A DNA stretch of 58,064 bases from Myxococcota bacterium (GTDB lineage: Bacteria > Myxococcota_A > Polyangia > JAAYKL01), in assembly GCA_030065855.1 (NCBI GenBank), contig JASJCT010000033.1:1-58064 (forward strand), given 5' to 3'. This document shows, piece after piece, positions 37,468-46,900 of this stretch (position 1 is its first letter; every line of letters begins with the position of its first letter). Made by a program: the position numbers and the translations under genes. The notes beneath the pieces were generated by a model. That model was not told where the DNA came from and did no database searches. It saw only the letters and a program-made list of their open reading frames with translations.

Positions 37468-38052
37468 ATGAAACCTGAATCTGATATTATGGAAGATATG
37501 AAAATGGCTGAATTGGCGGCTGATAATCAAGCCATCGCACAAGATCTACTAAAAAGACTCAAACCACAACTACTCAAGGTCGTTAATATGAATAGATTCC
37601 GGTATTGCGAGCTGGATGAGCTAATCCAACTGTGTCAAATCGAGGTCTTTAACAGCCTCAGAAACTATCGCGGAGAAGGGTCGTTGGAATCTTGGGCCAG
37701 CCAAATAGCGTTTCGCACTGCCGGCAAAGAAAAGGAAAGAATGGAAAAGAAACACAAACTCTTCCTGTCGACTGTAATCCCGGACATTCCATTCGACGAA
37801 ACACCAGAGCATGAGTTCATTAAGTCGGATATGAGGTACAAAGTTGTTGCCGAGATAGAAAAGATGCCACAAAAAAGAAAAAAGGCTCTAATGCTCCATG
37901 TCTTCGACGGATATACTGTGCGAGAGGTGGCACGCATGTCCAATGTCTCGGAAAACACGATTAAGGCTCGCCTAAAGGCCGCCTATAGAGATTTAAGAGC
38001 GATAATCCAAAAGAAAAGAACACTCAATGATGCATTTATCAGTAGACGCTAA
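37468..38052 (+). CDS. ECF-type RNA polymerase sigma factor
   Basis: The 194-residue product has region 2 (about 27-100: LLKVVNMNRFRYCELDELIQ, then YRGEGSLESWASQIAFRTAGKEKE) and region 4 (about 135-185: MPQKRKKALMLHVFDGYTVREVARM..SENTIKARLKAAYRDLR) in the layout of extracytoplasmic-function sigma-70 factors. Regions 1 and 3 are missing, as expected. No anti-sigma factor is adjacent, so its control is unclear. It could drive surface-protein genes nearby, but no shared promoter was found. Confidence 0.88.
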   Translation: MKPESDIMEDMKMAELAADNQAIAQDLLKRLKPQLLKVVNMNRFRYCELDELIQLCQIEVFNSLRNYRGEGSLESWASQIAFRTAGKEKERMEKKHKLFLSTVIPDIPFDETPEHEFIKSDMRYKVVAEIEKMPQKRKKALMLHVFDGYTVREVARMSNVSENTIKARLKAAYRDLRAIIQKKRTLNDAFISRR

Positions 38053-38090
38053 CAGCCCCTATCCCTAATACGAGCCGGTGAGATATTTAA

Positions 38091-39392
38091 TCAAAAAGCC
38101 TGGGCCATCTCCATGTAAAGCCCCACCGGCAGGCCGCTGGGCGCGTCAGTGGCGTCTGGGGAATAGGCCACGTCAAAACGCAGACAGACCGCCTCACCCC
38201 ATTTCACCCGGGGACCGCCGCCAGTGCCGAATTTCAGTCCAAGGCCTGTTCCATCGAGGGTTTTGTTTTTTTTGAGCTCGGCCCAGACGCGCCCAGTGTC
38301 GAGAAAGCCAGCCAGCCCCACGGCGAACTTAGTTTCACCAAGCATAAAATCGACGATCATGGCGCGCAATTCGACGTTGGCCATGATTTTCACCTGGCCG
38401 TGATAGCGCCCTTGGGGAAGGCCCCGTACACCGGATGAACCAGTAAACCCAGGCGAAAACAGTCCGAATCCATCGAGCTCGTAAAACGGAGCGTTGCCAA
38501 AAATCAGATCACCCAATAAGCGAAAGGCGCCCACTAGATTCGAGCCCCAAAGCGGCGCGAAAAAGCGAACATCAGCGCTGATACCCGCAGATGAATGAAC
38601 ATTGCCGCACCAGTACCAGATCGGGCTACTACGGGCGGTCAACTTGTGATACATGCCCTTGCTGGGCACCACCTCGTGATCCCGAGAATCATAGACCGCG
38701 CCCACCTCTAACTGAAACAAACCGTGATCCGATGTGCCGTAGATTAGCTCGGCGGGCACCTGGCTATCGGCCTCTAGTTGGCTGCCGGCATAGATTCGGG
38801 GCAGTGCGTACAAAAACCCCCCATTCAGCAATAATTTGATCCGGTCGGTCATGAGCCATTCTGCGCCCAACCGCACGGTAAGGTTATTGCCGATATACTC
38901 GTTAGGCCGTTTGATTTCGTCTGTGGTGACGAACGGCTGGCTTTGATTGCCCAGACCATAGTATCCGTTGTTCAGCGCGCGACTGAAGCCAATCATCGGT
39001 TTGAGGCGCAGCTGGCCCCCGGCCAATCCAGGGAAATCGAAGCTGCCAATGAAATTGTAGGTGGGCACCTCGGCCCCACCCGGCCCATTTTTCACGCTGA
39101 GCACGGCAATGGCCAGTGACTTCCAATGATAAGGGGTATACTTTGGATCAAAATGGGCAATCGATAATACCGCGCCAAACAGAAAGCCCATATCGGAATT
39201 GCCTCCCAGAGCAGGTAGCGGGACAATCTCCGTGCGGTTGGCATCTTGGTTTTCGGATTCGCTGTTCTGCTGGTCCGGATCTTGAGGGGCGGTTTTTCCT
39301 AGGGCTTCGGCCTTGAAAGATAACGAGATCAACAGGGTTACCCATAAGATGGGCCATCGCTTTAGAGAGAGGGCGGTGAGGCAATTTAACAT
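38091..39392 (-). CDS. Omp85/BamA-like surface antigen beta-barrel protein
   Basis: The 433-residue product starts at ATG 39392, giving a signal peptide (MLNCLTALSLKRWPILWVTL). The body is beta-rich, and the C-terminal part matches the bacterial surface antigen (D15/Omp85) barrel: GSSGVRGLPQGRYHGQVKIMANVELR and GLAGFLDTGRVW are family-type elements. No POTRA repeats are visible, so this is a barrel-only member. The SD is weak. It is divergent from the TIGR04076 gene. Pieces of both genes recur as scars at 51.7 kb and 56.9 kb. Confidence 0.78.
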   Translation of the reverse strand: MLNCLTALSLKRWPILWVTLLISLSFKAEALGKTAPQDPDQQNSESENQDANRTEIVPLPALGGNSDMGFLFGAVLSIAHFDPKYTPYHWKSLAIAVLSVKNGPGGAEVPTYNFIGSFDFPGLAGGQLRLKPMIGFSRALNNGYYGLGNQSQPFVTTDEIKRPNEYIGNNLTVRLGAEWLMTDRIKLLLNGGFLYALPRIYAGSQLEADSQVPAELIYGTSDHGLFQLEVGAVYDSRDHEVVPSKGMYHKLTARSSPIWYWCGNVHSSAGISADVRFFAPLWGSNLVGAFRLLGDLIFGNAPFYELDGFGLFSPGFTGSSGVRGLPQGRYHGQVKIMANVELRAMIVDFMLGETKFAVGLAGFLDTGRVWAELKKNKTLDGTGLGLKFGTGGGPRVKWGEAVCLRFDVAYSPDATDAPSGLPVGLYMEMAQAF

Positions 39393-39454
39393 AATGAGAA
39401 CCTCTGGCAAGCTTTGTTGCGGCATATGGACATACCTGTACTTTACGTTAAGAT

Positions 39455-39751
39455 ATGCCAATGAACGATCATAAACTGCATTCGGTACGTGGCCGAAAGG
39501 TCCGTCTCAAGGTCATCGCAGTCAAGAGTGAACGAGGCCGATGTCCCAATGGTCATCGGGTTGGTGACGAGTATGTTGTTGGTGGACACACAGTCAAGGG
39601 GATTTGCATTGGGGCCTTTGGCGCCTGTCTACCTTACCTGACTACCTTGCGTTGGGGTGGGTCTTTTCCCTGGGAAGAAGATCCCGAATCCCTGACCGTT
39701 GGGTGCCCGGACTGCGAGAATCAGGTCGTCTGGCGCCTAAAGACTGAATGA
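39455..39751 (+). CDS. TIGR04076-family protein
   Basis: The 98-residue product matches TIGR04076: CPNGHRVGDEYVVGG, GICIGAFGACLPYLTTLRWGGSFPWEEDPESLTVGCPD. The conserved cysteines (GRCPNGH and GCPDCEN) could bind a metal or a cluster. It has no signal peptide and is probably cytoplasmic. ATG 39461 is an alternative start. Function is unknown. The bases around its start are repeated at 51727-51780. Confidence 0.8.
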   Translation: MPMNDHKLHSVRGRKVRLKVIAVKSERGRCPNGHRVGDEYVVGGHTVKGICIGAFGACLPYLTTLRWGGSFPWEEDPESLTVGCPDCENQVVWRLKTE

Positions 39752-39955
39752 ACATCGAAAATTATTAGACCAAGAATCTCGAAGGCCAAGCTGCGACTGT
39801 ACCTGTTTAGCGTTACGCGTGACCGATCCCACCTCTATTGGACACAGAATTGCTGCAGAGCGACGGAGGAATAAGCAAACGTCAATGGGCGTTTAAAACG
39901 CCTACACGTACACGTGTCCCTATTCTTCTGTGTTTATGAAAATATCAGATAGGTA

Positions 39956-40615
39956 TCAGTATAAGCACTTTGTGCTTGTGCACTCGTCGTGAAAATACTC
40001 TTTTTCTTGATTATCGTCAATCCACATTTGACTTGGATTTCCCACTTCATTATTGTCGTAGAACCAATGTAACCCAGCCCAAACACTCGAACCATCCGCA
40101 TGTAATTTAGCCCACGAACAACGCCATCCGTCGGTTCCTTGAATTCTGAACGCGACTCTCAGCGGCGCATGGGTATTATTCCCATGTATCGCAGCAACAT
40201 ACCACTCTAACATATCCTCTATGGTAATCGTATAGGAATACTTAGCACCTAGTTCGCGGTCATCACCAGCGTGGTTGAGCTCTTGTTCATCTGTCCAATA
40301 ATGATTAGTTCCCCACAAAGCAACCATTCTGAACTTGATAAATATACGGGAATCCGTGGCAGAATATCTACTCGTCGCGGTTCTTGTTGTAAATTTTAAA
40401 TGGTAGATCTGTTTGTCGTTGCCCACATCTGATTCGTCTACTTCCCCGGGTTCTTCCTCCTCTGCTGTCGGCAACTCGGTGATGTCTTCTTCCAAGTCAT
40501 CAATATCGTTATCGTTATCGTCCTCTTCCAAGTCATCAATATCGTATTGGCCTTCTTCACAAGCCAGACCCATCAACAACACAATTAGAAATCCAAATAA
40601 TGCTATTTTTTTCAT
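39956..40615 (-). CDS. Lipoprotein with acidic repeat linker and unknown C-terminal domain
   Basis: The 219-residue product starts at ATG 40615, with AAAAGGAGG upstream and a lipobox (LMGLAC). After the Cys comes an acidic linker with a repeated DIDDLEED unit and a Glu-rich stretch. The C-terminal domain (about 75-219) has TTRTATSRYSATDSRIFIKF and DRELGAKYSYTITIEDM, a pattern that looks like PLAT/LH2-type beta-sandwiches; this is an inference from spacing only. Two cysteines at the end (DECTSTKC) may pair. Its upstream region holds two dyads. Confidence 0.6.
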   Translation of the reverse strand: MKKIALFGFLIVLLMGLACEEGQYDIDDLEEDDNDNDIDDLEEDITELPTAEEEEPGEVDESDVGNDKQIYHLKFTTRTATSRYSATDSRIFIKFRMVALWGTNHYWTDEQELNHAGDDRELGAKYSYTITIEDMLEWYVAAIHGNNTHAPLRVAFRIQGTDGWRCSWAKLHADGSSVWAGLHWFYDNNEVGNPSQMWIDDNQEKEYFHDECTSTKCLY

Positions 40616-40661
40616 CGTGTTACCTCCTTTTCTATAAATGTTTTTCTTATTCGACCCAAAT

Positions 40662-40689
40662 GTGAGTACGAGTTTCAATTCGTGCTCAC
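40662..40689. promoter_or_regulatory. Inverted repeat upstream of 39956-40615 gene
   Basis: GTGAGTACGA (40662-40671) and TCGTGCTCAC (40680-40689) form a 10-bp dyad with one mismatch and an eight-base spacer, about 47 bp before the start codon of the minus-strand lipoprotein gene. It could be an operator or a small hairpin. Confidence 0.4.
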
Positions 40690-40724
40690 TGGTTTTCTCC
40701 GACTTGGTATATGATTCCCGGCAA

Positions 40725-40745
40725 GACGATAGAAGAACTATCGTC
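40725..40745. promoter_or_regulatory. Perfect 8-bp dyad
   Basis: GACGATAG and CTATCGTC are exact inverted repeats around AAGAA. The site lies 110 bp before the lipoprotein start. No T-run follows, so it is not an intrinsic terminator; a protein-binding site is possible. Confidence 0.35.
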
Positions 40746-41234
40746 CTGGAGAATCACGATAATATCTGGACTTTTGTTGATCAAACCACCTATCAATTAG
40801 ATCCAGTTGAACTATCCTCTATCAATCACCTCCTAGCCATGAGACCGTTTGCAAATGGTCTGTTGTCAAACATTCTGTCAGCTAGCTGCTGATCACCGAT
40901 CGTAATTTACATTTGTTGTATAAGCTTTGTACATTCTAGCCATCGCGATGCTACCCAAAATAAATGCTAGCCAGGACCAGGCTATCGTATAGCTAGTGCA
41001 TACAGTCATAGCAACTGGGTGGATTCTTTTTTTAACCCCCCCAAAAAAAACTCATGGCTGCTGTCAAATTCTCTTGTTCTGACCATAAAAAGACCGATGC
41101 CTTGGCCTTGAATATCGTTTCGCCAACAACAAAAAAGGGGATAATTTTTTCTACAGCAAGACTCGGAGCGTCGCGATAGGCATTATGGGGGTATGGGTCC
41201 GCGAGGCAAAAAAAGTATGGAGAACGCCATGATA
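40746..41234. other. Gene-poor interval
   Basis: No gene is supported here. The short plus-strand frame 40638-40892 and minus-strand frame 41032-41298 lack start signals and recognisable content. The stretch at about 41165-41234 may be the former 3' end of the glutaminyl cyclase gene in a shifted frame. Confidence 0.4.
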
Positions 41235-42197
41235 TCATATCAGTGCGGAAAACCGCCAAAGGTCTGATTTGCTGAAACCGACCGTGTGGCATCCGCAAGA
41301 CTCTGAATCATCTTCGATGTTTTCGCCATCTGTATCGGAGTCTGTATCGGAATCCATATCCGTGTCAGAATCCGTATCAACGTCTGAATCCGTATCTATA
41401 TCCGAGCCAGTATCGGTTTCCGTGTCGCTGTCTTCGATGAGCTTCACCTCGAACAGTTTGGGCCAGTTTTTACCGGTGAGATAATAGGTGTCCTTTTCCG
41501 GACGATAGGCGATCCCGTTGAGTACTCCCTCGGGAAGCCGCTGACCATATGACAGCAGGCCGCTGGCATCGATCACTCCGTTGATATTGCCGGTAGCCTT
41601 GTCGATGCGGACGATAATGTCCCGTGGCCATACATTGGCCAATACCACATCGCCGACGCATTCGAGTTCGTTGAGGTTGGTTTGCGGCTCTCCGTCCAAG
41701 GTGACCTGCACCGAGCTTAAAATGTCGAAGGTGACGGGATCGCGAAAATCGAGCTGGCTGCTACCATCGCTCATCACCAGCTGGGTACCATCATAACACA
41801 ATCCCCACCCCTCCCCATCGTAAGTGTACTGCCTTTTTTCCTCAAACGTTTCTATATCATAGATAATTGCCACGCCGGATTTCCACGTCAGTTGATAGAG
41901 CTCGTTTTCTACCCGGGCCAATCCTTCGGCAAAATAGGTTTCATCAAGATCGATTTTTTTGACGACCTCGCCTGTTGTCGGCACCACGCGGCGCAGGGTC
42001 GATTTCCCATTGATCCCGGTGCTTTCGTATAAAAAACCGTCGTACAGCAGCAAACCCTGAGTATAAGCGTCTTCGTCGTGGGTAAATGAGGCGAGAACCT
42101 CGATTTCAATGTCACCGGCTGTGGCGGCGTTAAGACAAGCACCCCAGAGGATTGGCACTAAAAAAAATAAACAACAAAATAAACGAAACCCACTCAT
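41235..42197 (-). CDS. Glutaminyl-peptide cyclotransferase (plant-type), Asp spacer and CGC tail
   Basis: The 320-residue product starts at ATG 42197 and has a signal peptide. It matches plant-type glutaminyl cyclases: DEDAYTQGLLLYDGFLYESTG, YFAEGLARVENELYQLTWK, GEGWGLCYDGTQLVMSDGS, LNELECVGDVVLANVW and LPEGVLNGIAYRPEKDTYYLTGKNWP. It turns N-terminal Gln into pyroglutamate on exported proteins. A short Asp-Thr/Asp-Ser spacer then leads to SESCGCHTVGFSKSDLWRFSALI, ended by TGA. One frame over, the sequence continues with a hydrophobic stretch and an Arg, so the usual sorting tail seems lost by a frameshift. Confidence 0.9.
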   Translation of the reverse strand: MSGFRLFCCLFFLVPILWGACLNAATAGDIEIEVLASFTHDEDAYTQGLLLYDGFLYESTGINGKSTLRRVVPTTGEVVKKIDLDETYFAEGLARVENELYQLTWKSGVAIIYDIETFEEKRQYTYDGEGWGLCYDGTQLVMSDGSSQLDFRDPVTFDILSSVQVTLDGEPQTNLNELECVGDVVLANVWPRDIIVRIDKATGNINGVIDASGLLSYGQRLPEGVLNGIAYRPEKDTYYLTGKNWPKLFEVKLIEDSDTETDTGSDIDTDSDVDTDSDTDMDSDTDSDTDGENIEDDSESCGCHTVGFSKSDLWRFSALI

Positions 42198-42408
42198 TGG
42201 CTTTTCTCCCTTACCCTTTTTAGGGCAGATTATCCTTATGTAAACAAACTTTTCCATTGGGAAAAACAAAGAGAGAAAAAAATGTCAAGTGGCACCTCCG
42301 GAACCATCACGAGTTTTCAAAATTTCATTTCCTACTTACTTGTGCGTCTTTGGTGGGGATCCGGGTAGTTTTTTTAGAAAAAGTACTCAAAAAAATGGTT
42401 CCTGAGCC

Positions 42409-42500
42409 CCGAGTGGTTATCGGCGAGGTGCAGGATTTGATTGCTAACTGCGGAGAAACCGCGGTTCTATTCGACCCATAAAGTTGGGCGGTCTCAATAC
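42409..42500 (+). pseudogene. Diverged copy of the 3' end of the phosphatase-kinase gene
   Basis: About 90 bases match the end of the 33909-35816 gene (35745-35843), including the coding end VQDLIA..GETAVLFDP, the stop, and some 3' flank (ccgcggttctattcgaccca identical). The rest of the gene is absent upstream. It is a dead fragment, perhaps left by duplication followed by deletion or replacement. The last codons and stop of the neighbouring lipase gene lie in this copied piece. The remainder of 42198-42408 shows no feature. Confidence 0.75.
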
Positions 42501-43897
42501 CCCCGTATTATTAGGTCCCGCATAACCTGCTCGTAAAAGTCCGCAGCATTGCCTCGGTACGGTGCTGGCTCCTGAAGGAATGGGTGCTGCGGTCCATAGT
42601 TCTTATTCCGGCCAGTGAAGTAGTTGTGGTAGTAACCATTGCTTAAGAAACTGCCATCCAGTGTCTTGATGTGCTGAAAGTTGTCATGACCATCCGGGCA
42701 GGTGTCGTACCCGATTTGATCAAAGTTCTGTGAATCCATGGTGGTGTAGCCGTCGTTGGGACCATACAGCGCAGTCACGCTCAGGTAGAAGGTGGCATCA
42801 CCCCAGTAGGTATAATCCCAGCGGCGAATACGGGCGGCATAGCTGTAGTAGCCGACGCCGTTGCAGGCTTCGATATCTTCGTTTACCAAGTCCTCCCAGC
42901 TGTGTTCTTCCATGCCCAGTGCCTCGCGCAGGTCGTTCCAGGCAACGGGATCCTTGTGGGATTCACGATCGATGTATTGGCTGCTTAGTACTGTCAGACC
43001 GTGCAGAAACGCGCGGAATTTCATGTCTAGCGTGAGATCGTATTCCATCGGGTCGTTGCGGTCATACCCTTCGGTCAATACAGTCGGCTGATAGAATAGT
43101 TCGGCACCTGTGGTTGTATTGCCGACCTCACGCCAGAGCAAATCAGTGGCCAGTTCTTCACCACCTTCAAAGGCCCAGAAGTCCTCACCAGCCACCGGAT
43201 CAATCCAGCCGTCACCGAAAACGTAGTTACTCAGATAAAGGATCGAAATACCCATTGTCGCAATTTCTGCCCCCCGGTGTTCACCGGCCAGAGAAACGAC
43301 TGCTGCAACGTGTTTTTTCATCGTACCGGCAGCAGGATTATTCAGGTCTGCAGGCAAAACAGCGGCCATGAAGCGGGCATCCTGTACCCCCTGAGAGGTG
43401 CCGATAATAACGACTTTTTCAGCGCCGGTTTGATCCAGTGCCTGCATCACGGTGCGACGCAACGAAGCCGCACGTAGCTGATAAGAAGCGTATGCCGGCT
43501 TGTCAGCGATATAAACATCATTTCCACAGGTCTCCAGGCGGTCGACGATCGCCTGGCTGAAGTAGCGGTGATACTGGGCGATGTCGCTGGTACGTTTCAG
43601 GTTGTCATCAAACAAGTTCTCCACACGCGGCGGCAAATGCGCTTCCTCGGCGGGCAGTACCCATTGCTGGCATCCTTTTGTATCGTCCCAGTCAGCACAA
43701 TATTTAGCGACGTTGTCGCCCTCGCGGGTCATGCATTGGGCTGCTGTCCACTCGTTGGGGCAGATCTTGCGCAGGCCAAAGTGATGTGAAAGTACGATGG
43801 GATAACTGAGCCGGCAGTCGTCAGTGTCTGCGCGCCCGAAGCAGCTCAGCATAAGTCCGGTCAGGGCAATAGAAAGAAAAAGAACGTGTTTAGTCAT
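42494..43897 (-). CDS. Secreted alpha/beta-hydrolase (lipase-like)
   Basis: The 467-residue product has a signal with lipobox-like end (LMLSCFG) and an alpha/beta-hydrolase core: YPIVLSHHFG (oxyanion-loop region), and the nucleophile elbow GTSQG with S168. Later segments (AAVVSLAGEHRGAEIATMG) fit lipase folds such as triacylglycerol lipases, and the C-terminal half contains several aspartates and histidines (e.g. CPDGHDNFQHIK) that can complete the triad. Substrate unknown, probably a lipid ester. The last three residues (RGY) and the stop come from sequence copied from 35.8 kb. Confidence 0.82.
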   Translation of the reverse strand: MTKHVLFLSIALTGLMLSCFGRADTDDCRLSYPIVLSHHFGLRKICPNEWTAAQCMTREGDNVAKYCADWDDTKGCQQWVLPAEEAHLPPRVENLFDDNLKRTSDIAQYHRYFSQAIVDRLETCGNDVYIADKPAYASYQLRAASLRRTVMQALDQTGAEKVVIIGTSQGVQDARFMAAVLPADLNNPAAGTMKKHVAAVVSLAGEHRGAEIATMGISILYLSNYVFGDGWIDPVAGEDFWAFEGGEELATDLLWREVGNTTTGAELFYQPTVLTEGYDRNDPMEYDLTLDMKFRAFLHGLTVLSSQYIDRESHKDPVAWNDLREALGMEEHSWEDLVNEDIEACNGVGYYSYAARIRRWDYTYWGDATFYLSVTALYGPNDGYTTMDSQNFDQIGYDTCPDGHDNFQHIKTLDGSFLSNGYYHNYFTGRNKNYGPQHPFLQEPAPYRGNAADFYEQVMRDLIIRGY

Positions 43898-43972
43898 TAC
43901 TGCACCTCATCTCTACTTTTTTTCAGTCTCATCTTGCTTTGCGTCGACTATAGTACGACAGAATTGTTGAAT

Positions 43973-46900
43973 TTAGGGACAATCCAGATCATTCATCAAA
44001 CGTTGAATCAGCTCGGCCAATGCTACAGCCCCTGGACCTTCGACAAAATCAGGAGGAGGAAATACCCCGTCAGTTTTCGCCCGGGCAGCTGCCAATTGAT
44101 CGCAGCCACCTATCAGATCTGCGGCTTGGATCATCTCTCCCGCTTCTCGGATTTTGTTCTTCAGGGCATTGATCTTGTTTGCCGCAGATTTGCCAGGGCC
44201 AGTTCCAATCATGCTACTGTCGGCTAGCGAAGTATCGATGTGGTCGATGATCGCATCGACTTGCTCTTCAGGAGTGAGATCCGCTGATGGTGTGGCGTAC
44301 TTCACGGTAGCGAAATCCCAACCTGTTTCGTTTCCCGGGCTATGGCCAGAAACGTAGACATTGCCCTCAGCATCCAATCCGAGCGCGACAGGTTCATCCT
44401 CAAGCCCGGCCGGTCCGTCGTAAGTGGCAACCCATACCTGATAGCCCTGTGTATTATACTTAACTGTCAAATAATCACGCGTCTCGGGAAGTTCACCATA
44501 GTAGCTGATCGCATAGACATTGCCCTGGCCATCGACCACCATGTTAGGATTCTCATGATTGGCCACGCCCACCTCTTGCACGGCGACCCACTGCTCAACG
44601 CCCTGGGGATCATATTTAACAGTGACCAAATCGAGGATGTCATCCTCGGATTCGTACCCATGCCCCGTGACATAGATATTTCCTGCGTCATCCAGGGCTA
44701 CGGTGTAAGCACCGTTTTGATAGTCGTCCGGCCCTGAATAACGGGCAACCCACTGCTGGTTACCCTGAGTATCGTACTTGATAGTGATGAAGTCGGAGTC
44801 GTAGGGGTTAAATCGACCCCATCCGGTGACATAAACATTGCCCGCGCTATCGACGGCCAGATCTGAGGCACCATCAAAGGAATCGGCCGGACCGTTGTAG
44901 CGGACTGTCCACAGCTGCTCCCCATCGGGGTCGAATTTTGAGGTGATGCAATCCCGTTCCGTGTCACCCATTGGAGATGCTCCTGATACAAAAACATTGC
45001 CCGCGCTATCGACGGCCAGTGCTACGTATCGCTCCGCGTGCACCGCAGACCACACTTCGTTGCCGTTCGTATCGTACTTGATCGTCACATTGCCGGTAAG
45101 ATAGACGTTGCCAGCGCTATCAACCGATAGGTCGCGAACGTTACATCTCTCTAACTCAGCATAAAAGGCAACCCACAGCTCATTACCATTGGTATCGTAC
45201 CTTACCGTGGTACAGGCATCACCTGCCTCATCCCCATAAGTCGTTCCAGCGACAGTGATGTGCCCCGCGCTGTCCACGGCAATGGCCGTTGGATTATCGG
45301 AATAACTTTCCGGCCCATCGTATCTGGCGACCCACAATTGGTTTCCATCGGTATCGTATTTTATCGTGGCAAAATCTGTCTCTGTACCCAGGCCAACGCT
45401 GCTACCGGTCACGTAGACATTACCCATACCATCGACCGTCAAGGCCTGAGCGCCGTCAGAGCCATTGCCCGGGCCGTTATACCGGGCCACCCACTGCTCT
45501 TCCGCAATGGCCGGGGGATCATGGAGCCAGGCGTTTGGAACCATGAGCGGATAGCTGTCCAATCCCAGATGGGGTAGATTCGTGTCGCCGATGCCGTCAC
45601 CATCCAGATCCAACCCGGTGTAGTCAGACCAGTAATTCCCTTCGCCAGCCCCATTGTCCCAAGTGCTCCAGTCGGGAATGGCACCGCCAGCCTGTACGAT
45701 ATTATCGATGAAGTTATTGTGAAAGATGTGGTCGTTGGTCGCCGCGACTTCCACACCCAGTTGGTTTGATACAAACGTATTACCGTTCACCACGTTGTCG
45801 GATCCGGAAATGCTGAGCCCGACACTATTGGTGGAGAAGATGTTGTCTCGAACCGTGGAGAGGTGGACCCCGCTAATCGCAGCCGTGGCCCCTTGGAAGG
45901 TAAAGCCCGCCACAGTGGTACTGACGCCGCCGATATAGAGCAGCCACCCTCCGCCGCCAGCCTGGAGGACAGTGCTGTCCTTGTCCTCCCCAATAATCGT
46001 CAGATTGTCAATTTCAAATCGGACTGAGCTTTCTGTGTACGTGCCAGCTCTAATGCAGATCGTCTGGCCGACTCCGGTCAGCGCCACGGTCTCTCCCAGG
46101 GTGGCCACATGACTCACACCTGTGCTACCGACCACCAGGTCACAGAACACTGCGTCCGGGGCACAGGCATCACCAAAACCGTCCTCGTTACTGTCGAACT
46201 GATTCGGATTTGCCTTGGACGGACAGTTATCTAAGGAATCAACCACGCCATCCCAATCGCTATCGAGCTCACCCCCGGCCCAGCCGTCTCGAGCCATGAA
46301 AGGAAAACTATCTAATCCCAAGTGTGGCAGATCCGTATCTCCGATACCGTCACCATTGATATCTGACCCTCGATAGTCAGACCAGAAGTTCCCTTCCCCC
46401 TCTCCGTTGTCCCATGTGCTCCAGTCGGGGATTGGGCCACCAGCCTGCACAGTGTTATCAATAAAATTGTTGTGATAAATATGGTCGTAGGTGGCCGCAA
46501 CTTGGATGCCATGCTGGTTGGTTTCGAACGTATTGTCAACGACCACATTCTCGGATCCGGAAATACTGAGCCCAGTGCCATTTCCCGAAAAGATATTGTC
46601 GCGGATTGTGGATCTATGCACGCCGCTGATACCCCACGCCGCTCCCCGAATCGCAAAACCCGCAACAGTATTGTTTTCGCCTCCAATGTGCATGATCCCC
46701 CAGTCGCCGTTACCTTGGAGGATTGTCGTGTTCTTGTTTTCCCCAATAATTGTCAAATCGGCGACTCTAAAGCTTAGGTACGAGTTTTCAGAGTAGGTCC
46801 CAGCTCTGACGCAGATCGTTTGGCCAGAACTGGCCAGTGCTACGGTTTCTCCCAGGGTAGCCACATGACTTACGCCTGTGCTACCGACCACCAGGTCGCA

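Noticed and set aside
40638..40892. 84-codon plus-strand ORF
   Set aside because: It covers two inverted repeats and the probable promoter of the minus-strand lipoprotein, and its composition is not protein-like.
41232..41240. TGA at the end of the glutaminyl cyclase gene as a selenocysteine codon
   Set aside because: Reading through gives a poorly structured peptide in that frame, whereas a one-base shift gives a hydrophobic tail, so a frameshift fits better than Sec insertion.
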